Assembly (NCBI GenBank): GCA_964617665.1
Contig: CAZUAH010000010.1
Coordinates: 1-64,000 of the forward strand
Length of the DNA: 64,000 bases
DNA from: JADHUC01 sp964617665
GTDB lineage: Bacteria > Planctomycetota > Planctomycetia > Pirellulales > Pirellulaceae
Reading direction: 5' to 3'
Positions 26,381 through 37,200 of the stretch are shown here, one piece after another. A program made the position numbers and the translations under genes. The notes under the pieces are model-generated. The model was not told the DNA's origin, did not search any database, and saw only the letters and a program-made list of their open reading frames with translations. Numbering within the stretch: position 1 is the first letter of the stretch; each line of letters starts with the position of its first letter.

Positions 26381-29300
26381 ATGCCTGCTAACCACTCGAC
26401 GCAACACACTCGGAGCGAAGCGTTGCCGTTCCAGCGAATCGGAGTTCTACTTCGTCAGGCTTGTCCCCTGGTTCTAGCACTGACCTTTGGAACGGTCGCC
26501 CATGCGGGCGATTGGCCTCAGTGGCGGTACGACTCGGCGCGTAGCGCAGTGACGCCGGACGAACTGCCCGCAGAGATGCACCGGCAATGGGTGCGCCAAT
26601 TGCCGACGCCTCGTCCGGCTTGGCCGACGAGCCAGCCGTCGCTTCGATTCGATGAGTCTTACACGCCGGTCGCCGCTGGCAAGCTGCTGTTTGTTCCTTC
26701 CATGGTGACCGATACAGTGACCGCTTATGACACCGATTCGGGCAAACTGAAATGGCGCTTCTTTGCTGACGGTCCCGTTCGTTTCGCACCGATCGTTCAT
26801 GATGGCAAGCTCTACTTTGGATCAGACGATGGATACCTGTACCGTGTGAATGCCATCAACGGAGAGCTCGCGTGGCGTTACAAAGCCGCTCCGATGGACA
26901 GGAAGGTGCTTGGCAACGAACGACTGATATCCAGTTGGCCGATCCGTGGCGCGCCTGTACTTGACGATGGGAAGATCTACTTCTCGGCCAGCGTTTGGTG
27001 TTTCATGGGCATCTTCCTACATGCGGTCGACGCCGAGACAGGAACGAGCATTTGGACGAACAGTGGCGACGGTGCGACTTACCAAAAGCAGCCTCACGGC
27101 GGCGCCGTCTCGTTTGCCGGTTTCATTCCCCGCGGCTATCTAGGCGTACGAGACGATCGTCTGGTCGCGCCGGGTGGGCGCGTGCCGCCTGCGTTCTACG
27201 ACTTGAACACCGGCGAACAGACCGGTTTCGTGTGGACCGCCAAAGGCAGCCGAGCCTGGCAGGTGTACGGCGATCCGTTGAAATTAATGGCCGGAGAAGA
27301 GCAGGTTGAGGCCACGAAAGGAGTCGTCACTGTCGGAGACTGGCAGGGCGAGTTCGAAGGGGAACCATGGAGCGTGTTGGCCGCCGACGAGAAACTCTTC
27401 GTCGTCACGACTGCGGGACGCATCTACTGCTACGGTGCTCAAAAGGTCACACCGGCCAAATATGAGCTTTCCGACGATGATACTCCGCAAGACGAAGCCG
27501 CACGCGAAGGTTCATCACGTCTGTCGCGGGTAGCCGCGGGCCTGCCGGAAGCCGTGGTCCAAGCTGCAAGCAGAGCTGAAGGCTACGGTGTGATGCTTGG
27601 TCTGCCGTCCGGGCAGACAGCGGATAGCTTGGTCCGTGCATCGAAGTCCCAATTAATCGTGGTCGATCCAGATGCGAAGAAGATTGACGCGTTCCGTCAT
27701 CGAATGACCGATGCAGGCATGTACGGGACTCGTGTAGTCGCTTTCACAGGCGGCTCGGTCGACAGTTCATTACCGGAGTACTTTACAGACTTCGTCGTCT
27801 CGACAGAGCCACGTGACCCGGACGATGAACACGGGATGACATTCATCAAGAACGTCTTTCGCATCTTGCGCCCTTACGGAGGCAGGGCCTTTCTGCCGAT
27901 GAAGGTCGCGCAACTTCGCGGAATTGTCCAACAAGCTGGATTGGCCAACGCGGAGGTGCAATCGGTCGAGGACGATTGGTCGATGCTGGTTCGCGAGGGC
28001 GCCCTGCCGCGTGCAGCCGACTGGACACACAATTACGCCGACGCGGCAAACAGTTCCGTTTCCAAAGACAAACAGGCCCGAGCGCCGTTGGGACTGCTGT
28101 GGTTCGGCAATGGGCCACCCAACGACGAGGTGCTACCACGTCACGGCCACGGTCCCGCGCCACAAGTCGCCGCCGGTAGGCTGTTCATCGAAGGCGGCAA
28201 CATGCTTCGCAGCTTGGATATCTACACAGGGCGTTTACTGTGGCAGCGGCAACTGGACGGACTGGGCGTGTTCTACGATCGCACGGGCCATCAACCGGGG
28301 GCCGGCGAGGTTGGTAGCAACTACGTGTCGTTGGCCGATTCGGTCTATGTCATCTACGAGGACAAGATATTGCGGTTGGACGCAGCATCCGGAAAGACGG
28401 AGCGTGAATTCGTTCCAGCGGACGACGATGATCCCGCCGCGCCGAGCTGGGGCTACATCGCCGTGTGGGAAGACGTGTTGGTCGCCGGCGCCTCGCCAAT
28501 CACAGTGACCAGGGACGGATTCGAGCCTCAACGATACTCTTCGGCCAGCAAGCGTCTCGTGGCGATGGATCGCCGAAGCGGCCGAGTCCTATGGACGCGC
28601 AACGCGGAATACAACTTCCGGCACAACAACATCGCGGTCGCCGCAGGCAAGGTGTTCTGCATCGACGGACTATCGAAAGCGAAGCTTGATTTGCTGAAAC
28701 GTCGCGGAGGCTCGCTCGACGAATACCAGCCACACCTCTTGGCGTTTGACGTGCGAACAGGCCAGATGCTCTGGAGTACGGACGAGGACGTGTTCGGAAC
28801 TTTTCTGAATTACTCGACCGAGCACGACATCCTACTGCAAGCCGGCAGCGCCCATCGCGACCGGGCCAAAGACGAAACGAGCCAAGGCATGGCCGCCTAT
28901 CAAGGCAGCGACGGCACGGTCATCTGGAAGAACCTCGACTTGGATTACAAGGGACCATGTCTTCTTCTGCGTGACAGGATCATCGCCCAGGGGCCCGCGT
29001 ATTCACTGCTGACCGGCAAGAGGTTTGTGCGCAAGCACCCACTGACAGATCAGCCGATCGAATGGCGATACACGCGCACTTACGGCTGCAACACGGCGAT
29101 CGCGGGCCAGCACCTGCTCACTTTCCGATCGGGCGCTGCTGGCTTTTGCGATGTGCAAGGGGACAGCGGCACCGGAAACTTCGGCGGCTTCAAATCGAGT
29201 TGCACATCGAATCTGATCGTGGCTGGCGGATTGGTCAACGCGCCGGAGTATACACGCACCTGTTCCTGCAATTATCAGAATCAGACGTCGCTGGCCCTTA

Positions 29301-29899
29301 TGCATGATCCCCAGATGGACATGTGGATGTTTAACGATCTGGCTTGGGACGGAAAGCCGGTTCGCCGCGTGGGAATCAATCTGGGCGCACCGGGCGACCG
29401 CCGCAGCGACAACGGGACGCTGTGGCTGGACTATCCCAGCGACGGAGGCCCGTCGCCGGATATCCCTGTCGAAATGGAACCGGCCGACGCAAAGAACTTT
29501 CGCCATCACAGTTCTTACGTTCGCGTCGGACCCGCGGGTGCAGGTCACAACTGGGTGGCCGCCTCGGGCATGGAAGGCGTGCGCCGAGTGACTTTAACGC
29601 TGGCCAAAGGCGAGGCGCAGCCCCGCAAGTACAACGTGCGACTTCACTTCGCAGAGATGCAGGACGTCAAGGCAGGCGAACGCGTGTTTCGCGTTGCCGT
29701 CCAAGGTCAACAGCTGCCCGCGGCTCTAGACATCGCGAAGGAGGTGGGACAGCGGACCGCATTCGTCAAACAGTTCACCGGCGTTGAAGTCACAAACGAG
29801 CTCGAAATTGCATTCACATCGCTCCGCGAAAATCGTGGAGCCCCACCTGTTATTTGCGGAATTGAGGTCGTCGAAGAGAGTGAATCTCTCGGCAAGTGA
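26381..29899 (+). CDS. Exported PQQ-type propeller protein with degenerate methyltransferase-like insert and malectin-like C-terminus (copy 2)
   Basis: This 1172-aa paralogue keeps the layout of copies 1 and 3. It has a signal peptide (LVLALTFGTVAHA), a first propeller half starting DWPQWRYDSARSAVT, an insert, and a second half starting WTHNYADAANSS. In the insert the SAM-binding glycine loop has become G403-V-M-L-G-L-P-S-G, while the following LIVVDPD and FVVSTEP strands still align, so it is probably not catalytic. The four-cysteine end (YGC, SCT, CSCNY) is present. About 170 residues follow that the others lack, with FRVAVQGQQLP and YNVRLHFAEMQDV resembling malectin carbohydrate-binding domains. 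Its last 50 bases overlap the minus-strand gene that ends at 29850. GGAG precedes the ATG. Confidence 0.83.
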   Translation: MPANHSTQHTRSEALPFQRIGVLLRQACPLVLALTFGTVAHAGDWPQWRYDSARSAVTPDELPAEMHRQWVRQLPTPRPAWPTSQPSLRFDESYTPVAAGKLLFVPSMVTDTVTAYDTDSGKLKWRFFADGPVRFAPIVHDGKLYFGSDDGYLYRVNAINGELAWRYKAAPMDRKVLGNERLISSWPIRGAPVLDDGKIYFSASVWCFMGIFLHAVDAETGTSIWTNSGDGATYQKQPHGGAVSFAGFIPRGYLGVRDDRLVAPGGRVPPAFYDLNTGEQTGFVWTAKGSRAWQVYGDPLKLMAGEEQVEATKGVVTVGDWQGEFEGEPWSVLAADEKLFVVTTAGRIYCYGAQKVTPAKYELSDDDTPQDEAAREGSSRLSRVAAGLPEAVVQAASRAEGYGVMLGLPSGQTADSLVRASKSQLIVVDPDAKKIDAFRHRMTDAGMYGTRVVAFTGGSVDSSLPEYFTDFVVSTEPRDPDDEHGMTFIKNVFRILRPYGGRAFLPMKVAQLRGIVQQAGLANAEVQSVEDDWSMLVREGALPRAADWTHNYADAANSSVSKDKQARAPLGLLWFGNGPPNDEVLPRHGHGPAPQVAAGRLFIEGGNMLRSLDIYTGRLLWQRQLDGLGVFYDRTGHQPGAGEVGSNYVSLADSVYVIYEDKILRLDAASGKTEREFVPADDDDPAAPSWGYIAVWEDVLVAGASPITVTRDGFEPQRYSSASKRLVAMDRRSGRVLWTRNAEYNFRHNNIAVAAGKVFCIDGLSKAKLDLLKRRGGSLDEYQPHLLAFDVRTGQMLWSTDEDVFGTFLNYSTEHDILLQAGSAHRDRAKDETSQGMAAYQGSDGTVIWKNLDLDYKGPCLLLRDRIIAQGPAYSLLTGKRFVRKHPLTDQPIEWRYTRTYGCNTAIAGQHLLTFRSGAAGFCDVQGDSGTGNFGGFKSSCTSNLIVAGGLVNAPEYTRTCSCNYQNQTSLALMHDPQMDMWMFNDLAWDGKPVRRVGINLGAPGDRRSDNGTLWLDYPSDGGPSPDIPVEMEPADAKNFRHHSSYVRVGPAGAGHNWVAASGMEGVRRVTLTLAKGEAQPRKYNVRLHFAEMQDVKAGERVFRVAVQGQQLPAALDIAKEVGQRTAFVKQFTGVEVTNELEIAFTSLRENRGAPPVICGIEVVEESESLGK

Positions 29900-30974
29900 G
29901 TGACTTCGCACTGCGATTGTCACTTGGCGTTCCAACGTTCTGTGATTTCGCTCCACGAGGGGAGTGCATGGGCGTCACTTCCGCGAGTACCGGTTCTCGC
30001 TGGATTACCTGCTCGAACATACCCGCAATGGCCTCGCCCATCTGCCACAAGGCGTGACGGAAGTTCGCCTTGTCGGCCAGTTCGACCATCTCCGGATAAC
30101 TCAGGTCGCCGGTCTGTTGGCTCAATTGCTTGTCGCATTGCCAACCGGTATCGGTCTTGGTCAATGCGTACTGCTTCAGCAAACGCGAGTTGCGAATGCG
30201 TTGGTAGCGGCGGTTTTCCGCCAGCACGCTCAGCAGCAACAATTCGTTCTGTGGAGTCCAGCCGTCAGGGAACTTCTCGGCCAGTGCTCCGCGCGGTCTG
30301 GCAACTCGCATGTAGTGTGTCTGTATCGCTTCGATTGGCGTGTCGACCAGATCCGCCAATAGATCGGCCCAGTCGAGTTTGAATTCCTTGCGGCCAATTT
30401 CGTGAAATGTCACAAGGTCCTGGATGGGCCGATTGGCCGATGTGTACTTGCCGTCGAGCAGATTCAGCGTGATTCCCGGCTGGACCGACTTGATCAGGCT
30501 GTCCCCGACAACGTGGGCTATCCAGCCGAACAGATAGGCCAGCTTGCGCTCGCCGGGCCCGAGCAGCGCGATCGCATCGCGTGCCGCGGCGGCGAAATAG
30601 TTCGGCAAACGATCCCACGGGATGGAATACTTCGCCTCGTCGCGGCTCCACCCAAACACCACATGCGCCCGGCCGTAGAACAATCGGTGAGTATCACGCG
30701 GCGTGTACTGCCGATCGGCAAACTCCAATGTCCACGGTTTCACTGGCCCGCCGGTAATTGGGCTGCTTGTCAACGAAACCGTCCCGTAGCCAACTCCTTC
30801 GCCTGTATCGACGCAGACCGCCTCAGGCAGCGTCTGGATGTCGGAGCCGAGATACGAGGCCGCCAAATAGCTGGACCAATGGCGCAAGATGGCCGGTGCG
30901 ATTGGAAGTTTCTTCTCTCGGGCCGCTTTGGCGGCTAGAATCGCGTACATTGTATGTCCAATGATACCGCTCAT
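29850..30974 (-). CDS. Zinc-dependent phospholipase C-like protein
   Basis: This 374-aa, mostly helical protein resembles the zinc-dependent phospholipase C / P1-nuclease superfamily. Evidence is the N-terminal MSGIIGHTMYAILAAKAAR, the segment FYGRAHVVFGWSR, and LFGWIAHVVGDSLIKSVQPG, which matches the family's G-x-x-x-H-x-x-x-D metal site. Further His and Asp ligands may lie in TFHEIG. The start at 30974 has GAGG eight bases upstream; the frame opens further to 31037. No classic signal peptide is visible. The C-terminal ~40 residues are basic and low in hydrophobic content, and the last 50 bases overlap the 3' end of the PQQ copy 2 gene on the opposite strand. Confidence 0.6.
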   Translation of the reverse strand: MSGIIGHTMYAILAAKAAREKKLPIAPAILRHWSSYLAASYLGSDIQTLPEAVCVDTGEGVGYGTVSLTSSPITGGPVKPWTLEFADRQYTPRDTHRLFYGRAHVVFGWSRDEAKYSIPWDRLPNYFAAAARDAIALLGPGERKLAYLFGWIAHVVGDSLIKSVQPGITLNLLDGKYTSANRPIQDLVTFHEIGRKEFKLDWADLLADLVDTPIEAIQTHYMRVARPRGALAEKFPDGWTPQNELLLLSVLAENRRYQRIRNSRLLKQYALTKTDTGWQCDKQLSQQTGDLSYPEMVELADKANFRHALWQMGEAIAGMFEQVIQREPVLAEVTPMHSPRGAKSQNVGTPSDNRSAKSLTCREIHSLRRPQFRK

Positions 30975-31108
30975 CGTTTGTGCCTCGATTGTGTTAGACC
31001 TTGCCGTGGCTGAGATAGATTGAACAGTATCCCACACCCAGAGACCAACCTCGACTCAATATGTTGATATACTTGACGACTATCCGCAACTTCATGAGAG
31101 GATTTGTG

Positions 31109-34100
31109 ATGTACTCAAGAACTACCCGGGGATCCACTCGAAGGTCATCCGTTTTGTCATCGCCGATGCTGCAGTTGACGAGCGTCTGGAGGCCCTCTAT
31201 CGCTTTTCTCTTGCTGACATCGGTTGTCTTTGGCACCAGACCGGCCAAGGCCGACTGGCCTATGTACCGAATGGATGCTGGACGGACGGGTTACACTTCC
31301 GAGTCGCTGCCCGGGCAACTGTCGTTGCGATGGGCCTACAAGGCACTCCATCCACCGATGCCTGCTTGGCCGCGTAGCGATCGCATGACCTTTGATCGTG
31401 CCAATCATGTGGTCGTTGCGGACGCGAAGGTGATCTTCGGCAGTTCAGCCGACGGGATTGTCCGTGCACTGGACGTGGATTCTGGAAACGTCCTTTGGCG
31501 ATTCTACACCGATGGGCCCGTTCGTTTCGCACCGGCGGCTTGGCGGGATCGTGTCTTTGTCGCCAGCGACGACGGCCACTTGTACGCTCTGTCATTGAAG
31601 GGCGGCCAGCTACTCTGGAAGAAACGAGGCGGACCAGACCATAGTTCTGTCTTGGGCAACCAGCGATTGATTTCCAAGTGGCCGGCTCGCGGAGGTCCGC
31701 TTGTCGTCGGCGATATCGTCCATTTCGCTGCGGGGATTTGGCCATCGGACGGCATCTTCCTTTATGCCTTGGACGCCAACAATGGTAAGGTCCTGTGGTG
31801 CAACGACGATTCCGGCGAGATCTACATGCCTCAACCGCACGGCGGAGCCAACGCGAGAAGCGGTATCTCGGCTCAGGGCTACCTGGCTGTGTCGGAAGAT
31901 CGCCTTTTTGTTCCCACCGGCCGAGCCGTACCGGCCGCGTTCAATCGCATTACCGGCGAATTCCAGTACATGCACCTGCAAAAGTACGGCCACAACGGGG
32001 GAGCGTCGATCATGGCGGTCGGCGAGACGTTCTTCAACAATGGCCTCGGTTTTAGCAGCACGAACGGCGAAAAGGCGATCACACTCGGCAATGGCCCGCT
32101 GGCCGCGACTCCCGAAGGCGTGGTTCGAGCGGACGGAAAGAACCTCGAGATGTTTCGATGGGTGGAAGCTGAGCAACCTGACCGAAAGGGCAAACCGGTC
32201 AGAAAGCGATCGCTCGCCCGTGGATGGTCAGTCGAAAACATTGCGAACACGACCGCGTTGATCGTTGCCGGCGGAAAGATTGTCTGCGGGACCAATGGAC
32301 AAGTCGCGATGATCGACATGACGACCAAGAAGACGGTCTGGTCGGGCGAAGTGGACGGTACTGTGTACGGCTTGGCTGCAACCGATGGCAGGCTGCTGGT
32401 CACCACAGATCGTGGGCTGATCTACTGCTTCGAGAAGACTGGGGAAGGCGCAAGTTCGCACATGCAAACCGACGCGCTCAACGTCTCTCAGAGTAGCGCG
32501 AAATACGCCCAGGCCGCCGAGGAAATTATCAAGGCCAGCGGAATCACCGAAGGTTACTGCCTCGATTTCGGCTGCGGCGATGGATCTTTGGCTTATGAGT
32601 TGGCTCGACGCACAAACATGCAAATCTGCGCCGTGGACGACGACCCCGCGAAGGTCGCGGCGGCCCGCGAGATGTTGACGGCCGCAGGGCTCTACGGCGT
32701 TCAAGTCACTGTGCAACATCGCGATCTGAAAGACACTGGCTATCCTCGCTACTTCGCCAATCTGATTGTCTCGGCTCGATCGGTCGACGAGGGCGGCGAC
32801 CCGCTTCCGATGGCCGAGGTGAATAGGCTCCAACGTCCGTCCGGTGGCACCATCTGCATAGGCAAACCCGGAAAGATGGGAGTCGAAAAACGAGACGCTC
32901 TTGCCGGCGCCGGCACTTGGACACACCAGTATGCCGACGCCGCCAACACGCTGGTGAGCGATGACACGTTGGTCGGCGGTCGGCTGAGTATGCTGTGGTT
33001 CCGCGACGTCGACTTTGATATCCCCAGCCGACACGGCCGGGCCCCAGCCCCGTTGTACGATCGTGGTCGGTTGTTCCACGTAGGTAATGATGGGATTGTC
33101 GCAGTCGATGCATACAACGGTCACGAACTCTGGCGTTACGAGATCCAAGGATTGTTGAAAGCCTACGACGGCGACGAGTTGATGGGGGTGGCCGGCACCG
33201 GGAGCAATTGTTGTATCGGCGGCGACGCCGTCTTTGTGCGCGACGGCGTACGGTGCTTGAAGTTGGATGCTGCTACTGGAACGCTGGTCCGTGAATTCCA
33301 GGCGCCGCTGCGCCGGGACGGCCAGCCGGGCACGTGGGGATACGTCGCCTGGGTCGACAACGTGCTATACGGAACCGTGGCCATTGACGGGCACATCGTC
33401 ACCTACCGTTTCCGTGCCACCACGGGCGATATGACCAAGCAGTTGACCGAATCGCAAAGCCTGTTCGCCATGGATGCAGAGACAGGAGACTTGCTTTGGA
33501 CGTACAAAGCAACGGATTCGATACGCCACAATGCCATTGCTATCGGAAACGGCAAAGTGTTCTTGATTGATCGCCCGATGGCGATGTTTGACCGGGAAAA
33601 GCGGCCGCAATCAAAGGAACACCCTCCCGGAAAGCTGCTGGCACTGGATGCAAAGTCGGGCAAACAGGCGTGGGCGGAAGACGCGGATATCTACGGTACG
33701 CTTTTGGCGGTCAGCGAGAAGCACGACGTTCTGTTGATGAGCTACCAGCCGACCCGTTTTCGTTTGGATTCAGAATTCGGCGGCCGCATGACCACGTTCA
33801 AAACGGATGACGGCCAGAAACTGTGGGATATCAAGGCCGACTATCAATCGCGGCCTATGATTCATGGCGACGAGATCTACGCGCAAGGTGGCGTTTGGAA
33901 TCTGCTATCGGCCGAACCGGGAACTTTCAACTTCAAGCGATCTTATGGCTGTGGAATTCTCGCGGCCTCCAAAAACATGATGCTGTTCCGATCGGCAACG
34001 CTGGGCTATTTCGACATCAAACGAAACGACGGCATCGACGACTATGGCGGCATCCGTCCGGGATGCTGGGTGAACGCCTTGCCCGCAGGTGGCTTGGTTC

Positions 34101-34180
34101 TTCTGCCCGACGCCACTGCCGGCTGCAAATGCAGCTACCTGAACAAAGCGTGGATCGCCCTGACCCCGCCGGAGGAATGA
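31109..34180 (+). CDS. Exported PQQ-type propeller protein with inserted SAM methyltransferase-like domain (copy 3)
   Basis: This 1023-aa paralogue has a leader (SIAFLLLTSVVFGTRPAKA) followed by DWPMYRMDAGRTGYT. A first PQQ/BamB-like propeller half follows, then an intact methyltransferase-like motif I (L485-D-F-G-C-G-D-G) with CAVDDDP and ANLIVSARSV, and a second half from WTHQYADAANT. It is closest to copy 1, sharing MPQPHGGANARSG-type blade sequences and a VNRLQRPSGG/EISRLQRPYGG linker. The end carries YGC, FRSATLGY, GCW and CKCSY. ATG at 31109 is preferred over 31061 because AGAGGA lies just upstream. It is divergent from the phospholipase C-like gene and followed after 25 bp by the 1053-aa lyase-like gene. 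Confidence 0.84.
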   Translation: MYSRTTRGSTRRSSVLSSPMLQLTSVWRPSIAFLLLTSVVFGTRPAKADWPMYRMDAGRTGYTSESLPGQLSLRWAYKALHPPMPAWPRSDRMTFDRANHVVVADAKVIFGSSADGIVRALDVDSGNVLWRFYTDGPVRFAPAAWRDRVFVASDDGHLYALSLKGGQLLWKKRGGPDHSSVLGNQRLISKWPARGGPLVVGDIVHFAAGIWPSDGIFLYALDANNGKVLWCNDDSGEIYMPQPHGGANARSGISAQGYLAVSEDRLFVPTGRAVPAAFNRITGEFQYMHLQKYGHNGGASIMAVGETFFNNGLGFSSTNGEKAITLGNGPLAATPEGVVRADGKNLEMFRWVEAEQPDRKGKPVRKRSLARGWSVENIANTTALIVAGGKIVCGTNGQVAMIDMTTKKTVWSGEVDGTVYGLAATDGRLLVTTDRGLIYCFEKTGEGASSHMQTDALNVSQSSAKYAQAAEEIIKASGITEGYCLDFGCGDGSLAYELARRTNMQICAVDDDPAKVAAAREMLTAAGLYGVQVTVQHRDLKDTGYPRYFANLIVSARSVDEGGDPLPMAEVNRLQRPSGGTICIGKPGKMGVEKRDALAGAGTWTHQYADAANTLVSDDTLVGGRLSMLWFRDVDFDIPSRHGRAPAPLYDRGRLFHVGNDGIVAVDAYNGHELWRYEIQGLLKAYDGDELMGVAGTGSNCCIGGDAVFVRDGVRCLKLDAATGTLVREFQAPLRRDGQPGTWGYVAWVDNVLYGTVAIDGHIVTYRFRATTGDMTKQLTESQSLFAMDAETGDLLWTYKATDSIRHNAIAIGNGKVFLIDRPMAMFDREKRPQSKEHPPGKLLALDAKSGKQAWAEDADIYGTLLAVSEKHDVLLMSYQPTRFRLDSEFGGRMTTFKTDDGQKLWDIKADYQSRPMIHGDEIYAQGGVWNLLSAEPGTFNFKRSYGCGILAASKNMMLFRSATLGYFDIKRNDGIDDYGGIRPGCWVNALPAGGLVLLPDATAGCKCSYLNKAWIALTPPEE

Positions 34181-34205
34181 ACCGCCACACAAAGCGAGGC
34201 AAGCT

Positions 34206-37200
34206 ATGGCCGGGTTAGGACGCATCATCGGTGTCGTATTCGGGGTACTTGCGCTGACGTTGGTCGCTACCGCTTCAGCAGCCGAATCGACCTATCGGCT
34301 ATACGACGGGATTACAGCCTTTGTCGCGAATCCTGACGGACGGGCCTTCACGATCACACTGGAGGTGTGCGACATCAACCATCGGACGCACGGACCAAGC
34401 GAACTGTTGGTCAAGGTCTATCCGCCTGACGGAAGACCGGTCATCCGCGAAGTGATCCCAGACGATGGGATCGTCGCACCCACCGCAAATCCAGTGTTCG
34501 CCGGCTGGGACCACGAAGCGTGGTACTACGCGACCTGCTATTCACGAGGTCTCGAACCGTTGGTTCGCTGGAGCGCCTTTTCCGATCCGAAGCGACGGGC
34601 CGCGTTAGCCAAGCGATCGTTCACCTACGAAGTTGCGGGTGGCCAGCCCGGTGTGTACCGCGTGGTGATCGTTGGCGTTCCGGATCACTACGTCACTGTG
34701 AAGCTCGATCCGAAACTGAAGTACGCCATTGCCGGCAGCCCCGAATGGTTGCACGGGCACGGCGAGCTGTTTCGGCGCAGCTACATCTACGTTCCGAAGA
34801 CGACCCATTCGATCAATCTGCTGTTCCTGCAACTGGATGAACCTGCGTCGCGATCGTTCGTGCTCACAGATCCCAAAGGCAACGAACTGGCATCGGGAAA
34901 CGGCGCGGACGGGCTGGTCCAGACCAGCGTGCTGTGCGAAGGTCGCTTCGACGATCAAGTGCTGACGCTCGACATCTCGGACGGTCCAGTTGATTTTCTT
35001 ATTAACGTGACCCATCAATTGGCCGGCAGTTTCCGCCCGGTGCGCGCCCAGCACCTTGCGGTCACGGCCGTGCTTTCGCCCGATGTGGCAACGGCCAAGG
35101 CCACACGCGGCGGAGCCATCTATCACGATGACGAGGTCTTCTGGCAGGCGTATCAAGTGCGGCTGCACGATTGGGTGAAGCGTCTTGAACCGAAGGAGTT
35201 CGAGTACCCTGCGGAGGCAGTGTCAGCGGACGGCTTTATCTCGGTCGGCTCACACAACAGTCCGCCTAAGGGCTCGGCAGACCGCATCATGCACGGTTGG
35301 GCCAGGCAAAAGAATCCGCAGGCATTGAACGCGGCCATCAAGGAAATGCTCTTTGGCATGCGGCTGATCGGCCACGGCGACCACGTGGCCATTGGGCCGA
35401 AGCGTAATCTGGCTTACGAACAAGGCTGCTACACCTTCTTCTGGTATCGTCCGGCGTGGCGCATTCACCAGCAGACGGATGCTCCGCCGGAGGTCAAAGA
35501 GGCGATTCGTGAGTTCATTATCCAGGCGGGCGACCGACTGGCCTTTTGCCGCACGATGGCCATGGTTAACGGCAACGCGCTGGCCAGCCTGATGGCAGGG
35601 CTACGTTACTGCTGCGAGGCCAGCGGCGATCCGTTGCAGCAAGATCTATTTGAAACGCTTTGGGAACGATTCACGGGCGGCGGCTTTGGCGACCGCTTTG
35701 GCATTGGGCCGTCGGGCGGCCTGCAGGAGAGCATGGGTTACGATTTTCACTATGGCAGTTACGTGTTGCGCGGTTGGAAGGCAGTGATTGCAGATTTGAA
35801 GGACGCGAGGTTCATCAATGCACGCAATCGGATGTTCAACTTGTACAGCTACATCTGGTCACCCGAGCCTGCGATGCCGTGGAGTTCGCGGACCTCGATT
35901 CCGAAACTGGCAGGAGGCACCTACGACTCGTGGGACTCGCAGTATCGCTGGAAAGGGTACGGCGGGCCGGATTCTGTTGAGGGTGCAAACGGTCACAACG
36001 AATGGTTTGCTGCACGGCGTCCCAACTACTACGTAGTCACCTATCACGGGCGGCTCACGCCAACCTGGGAAGGCGAAGGGTTTCACGGCCAAATCGGTTT
36101 GGGTGGCGGCGGCATCTGTCAACTACACGTGCCGGACCACGGGCAGGTGATCACGGCTAAGCCGAACGATTCCTACGGCTCCGGCATGCACTTGTCCCAG
36201 TGGCAGAACTTCCACGTTCATTCTCTCGTCGGTAAGACGGCCGACGGCTTACCCCTAGTGGCGGCCAATAGCGAGCATTTTGATGCCGCGTTGGACGGAA
36301 GCACGGTTACCAGTTCCGGGCCGATCCGTCAGTCGTCCGTGACGGCGACGCGGCGTTACAAATTCGAGCACGGTGCAATCGAGTGCGAGGTCCAACTGCG
36401 CGAATCGCACCATGACAACGTGTTCAGCATCTGGGGTGGAAGGCCGCGTTTGCGTGGCAAGGTCGTCGAAGCGTATGAGATGATCCCGTTCGCCGACGTG
36501 CCGAAAAGAAAGGGCCGCCCGCGCCCGACCAAGGGGCGGACGCGAGTGGAAGGTCTGTCGGCCAGCAACGAGAACATCGGCATATTGACAGAGGAAGACG
36601 TCGAAGCCGCCGGTGTGCTTGTGGACCGAGGCGGCTACGGAATGTTGGTCCAACTGGACAAGCCACGCCAGGTGAAACGCGGAGGCAACGACACAGTTTT
36701 GATTCAATTGGCAGATCAGTTGACGCCTGCCAGCGAGGTAGGCATCTGCTATCGGCTGGTTCCCTTTGTCGGCGACGCGCCGAAGCTTGGCGAAACGCCG
36801 ACGGCGGTCGCGAAGACCTACCCCATTGCACGTCTTGAGATGGTTGATTCTCTGGACGACTTAACCACTGCACTCAAGGAGCAGCAGCCGCTGGCGATCC
36901 GCGACGAGAAGGAAGGGAAAATCGCGGCGCTGCGTTTTGCGCTGATGGACGACAAATTGGCAATCACGGCGGAAATCGAAGACCACAAGGTCGTCCAACA
37001 CGCGACGGTGTGGCGTGGTTCGTGCCTGGAGGTCTTCGGCAGTATGCCCGGCTCGGAGGCGGTTGGTCAGGTGCTTCTGGTTCCAAAAGCTGGCGATTTG
37101 CCCCCAGCCGCACATCGCGCCGAGGGCGCAAAACAGGTGGCGACTTCAGGCGTAAGTGTCTCCTCCGTCGAACGCGAGGAGGGATATGAACTGCAAGCGT

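Noticed and set aside
32228..33148. 306-codon open frame opposite PQQ copy 3
   Set aside because: It covers the methyltransferase-like region, whose sense frame aligns with two paralogues.
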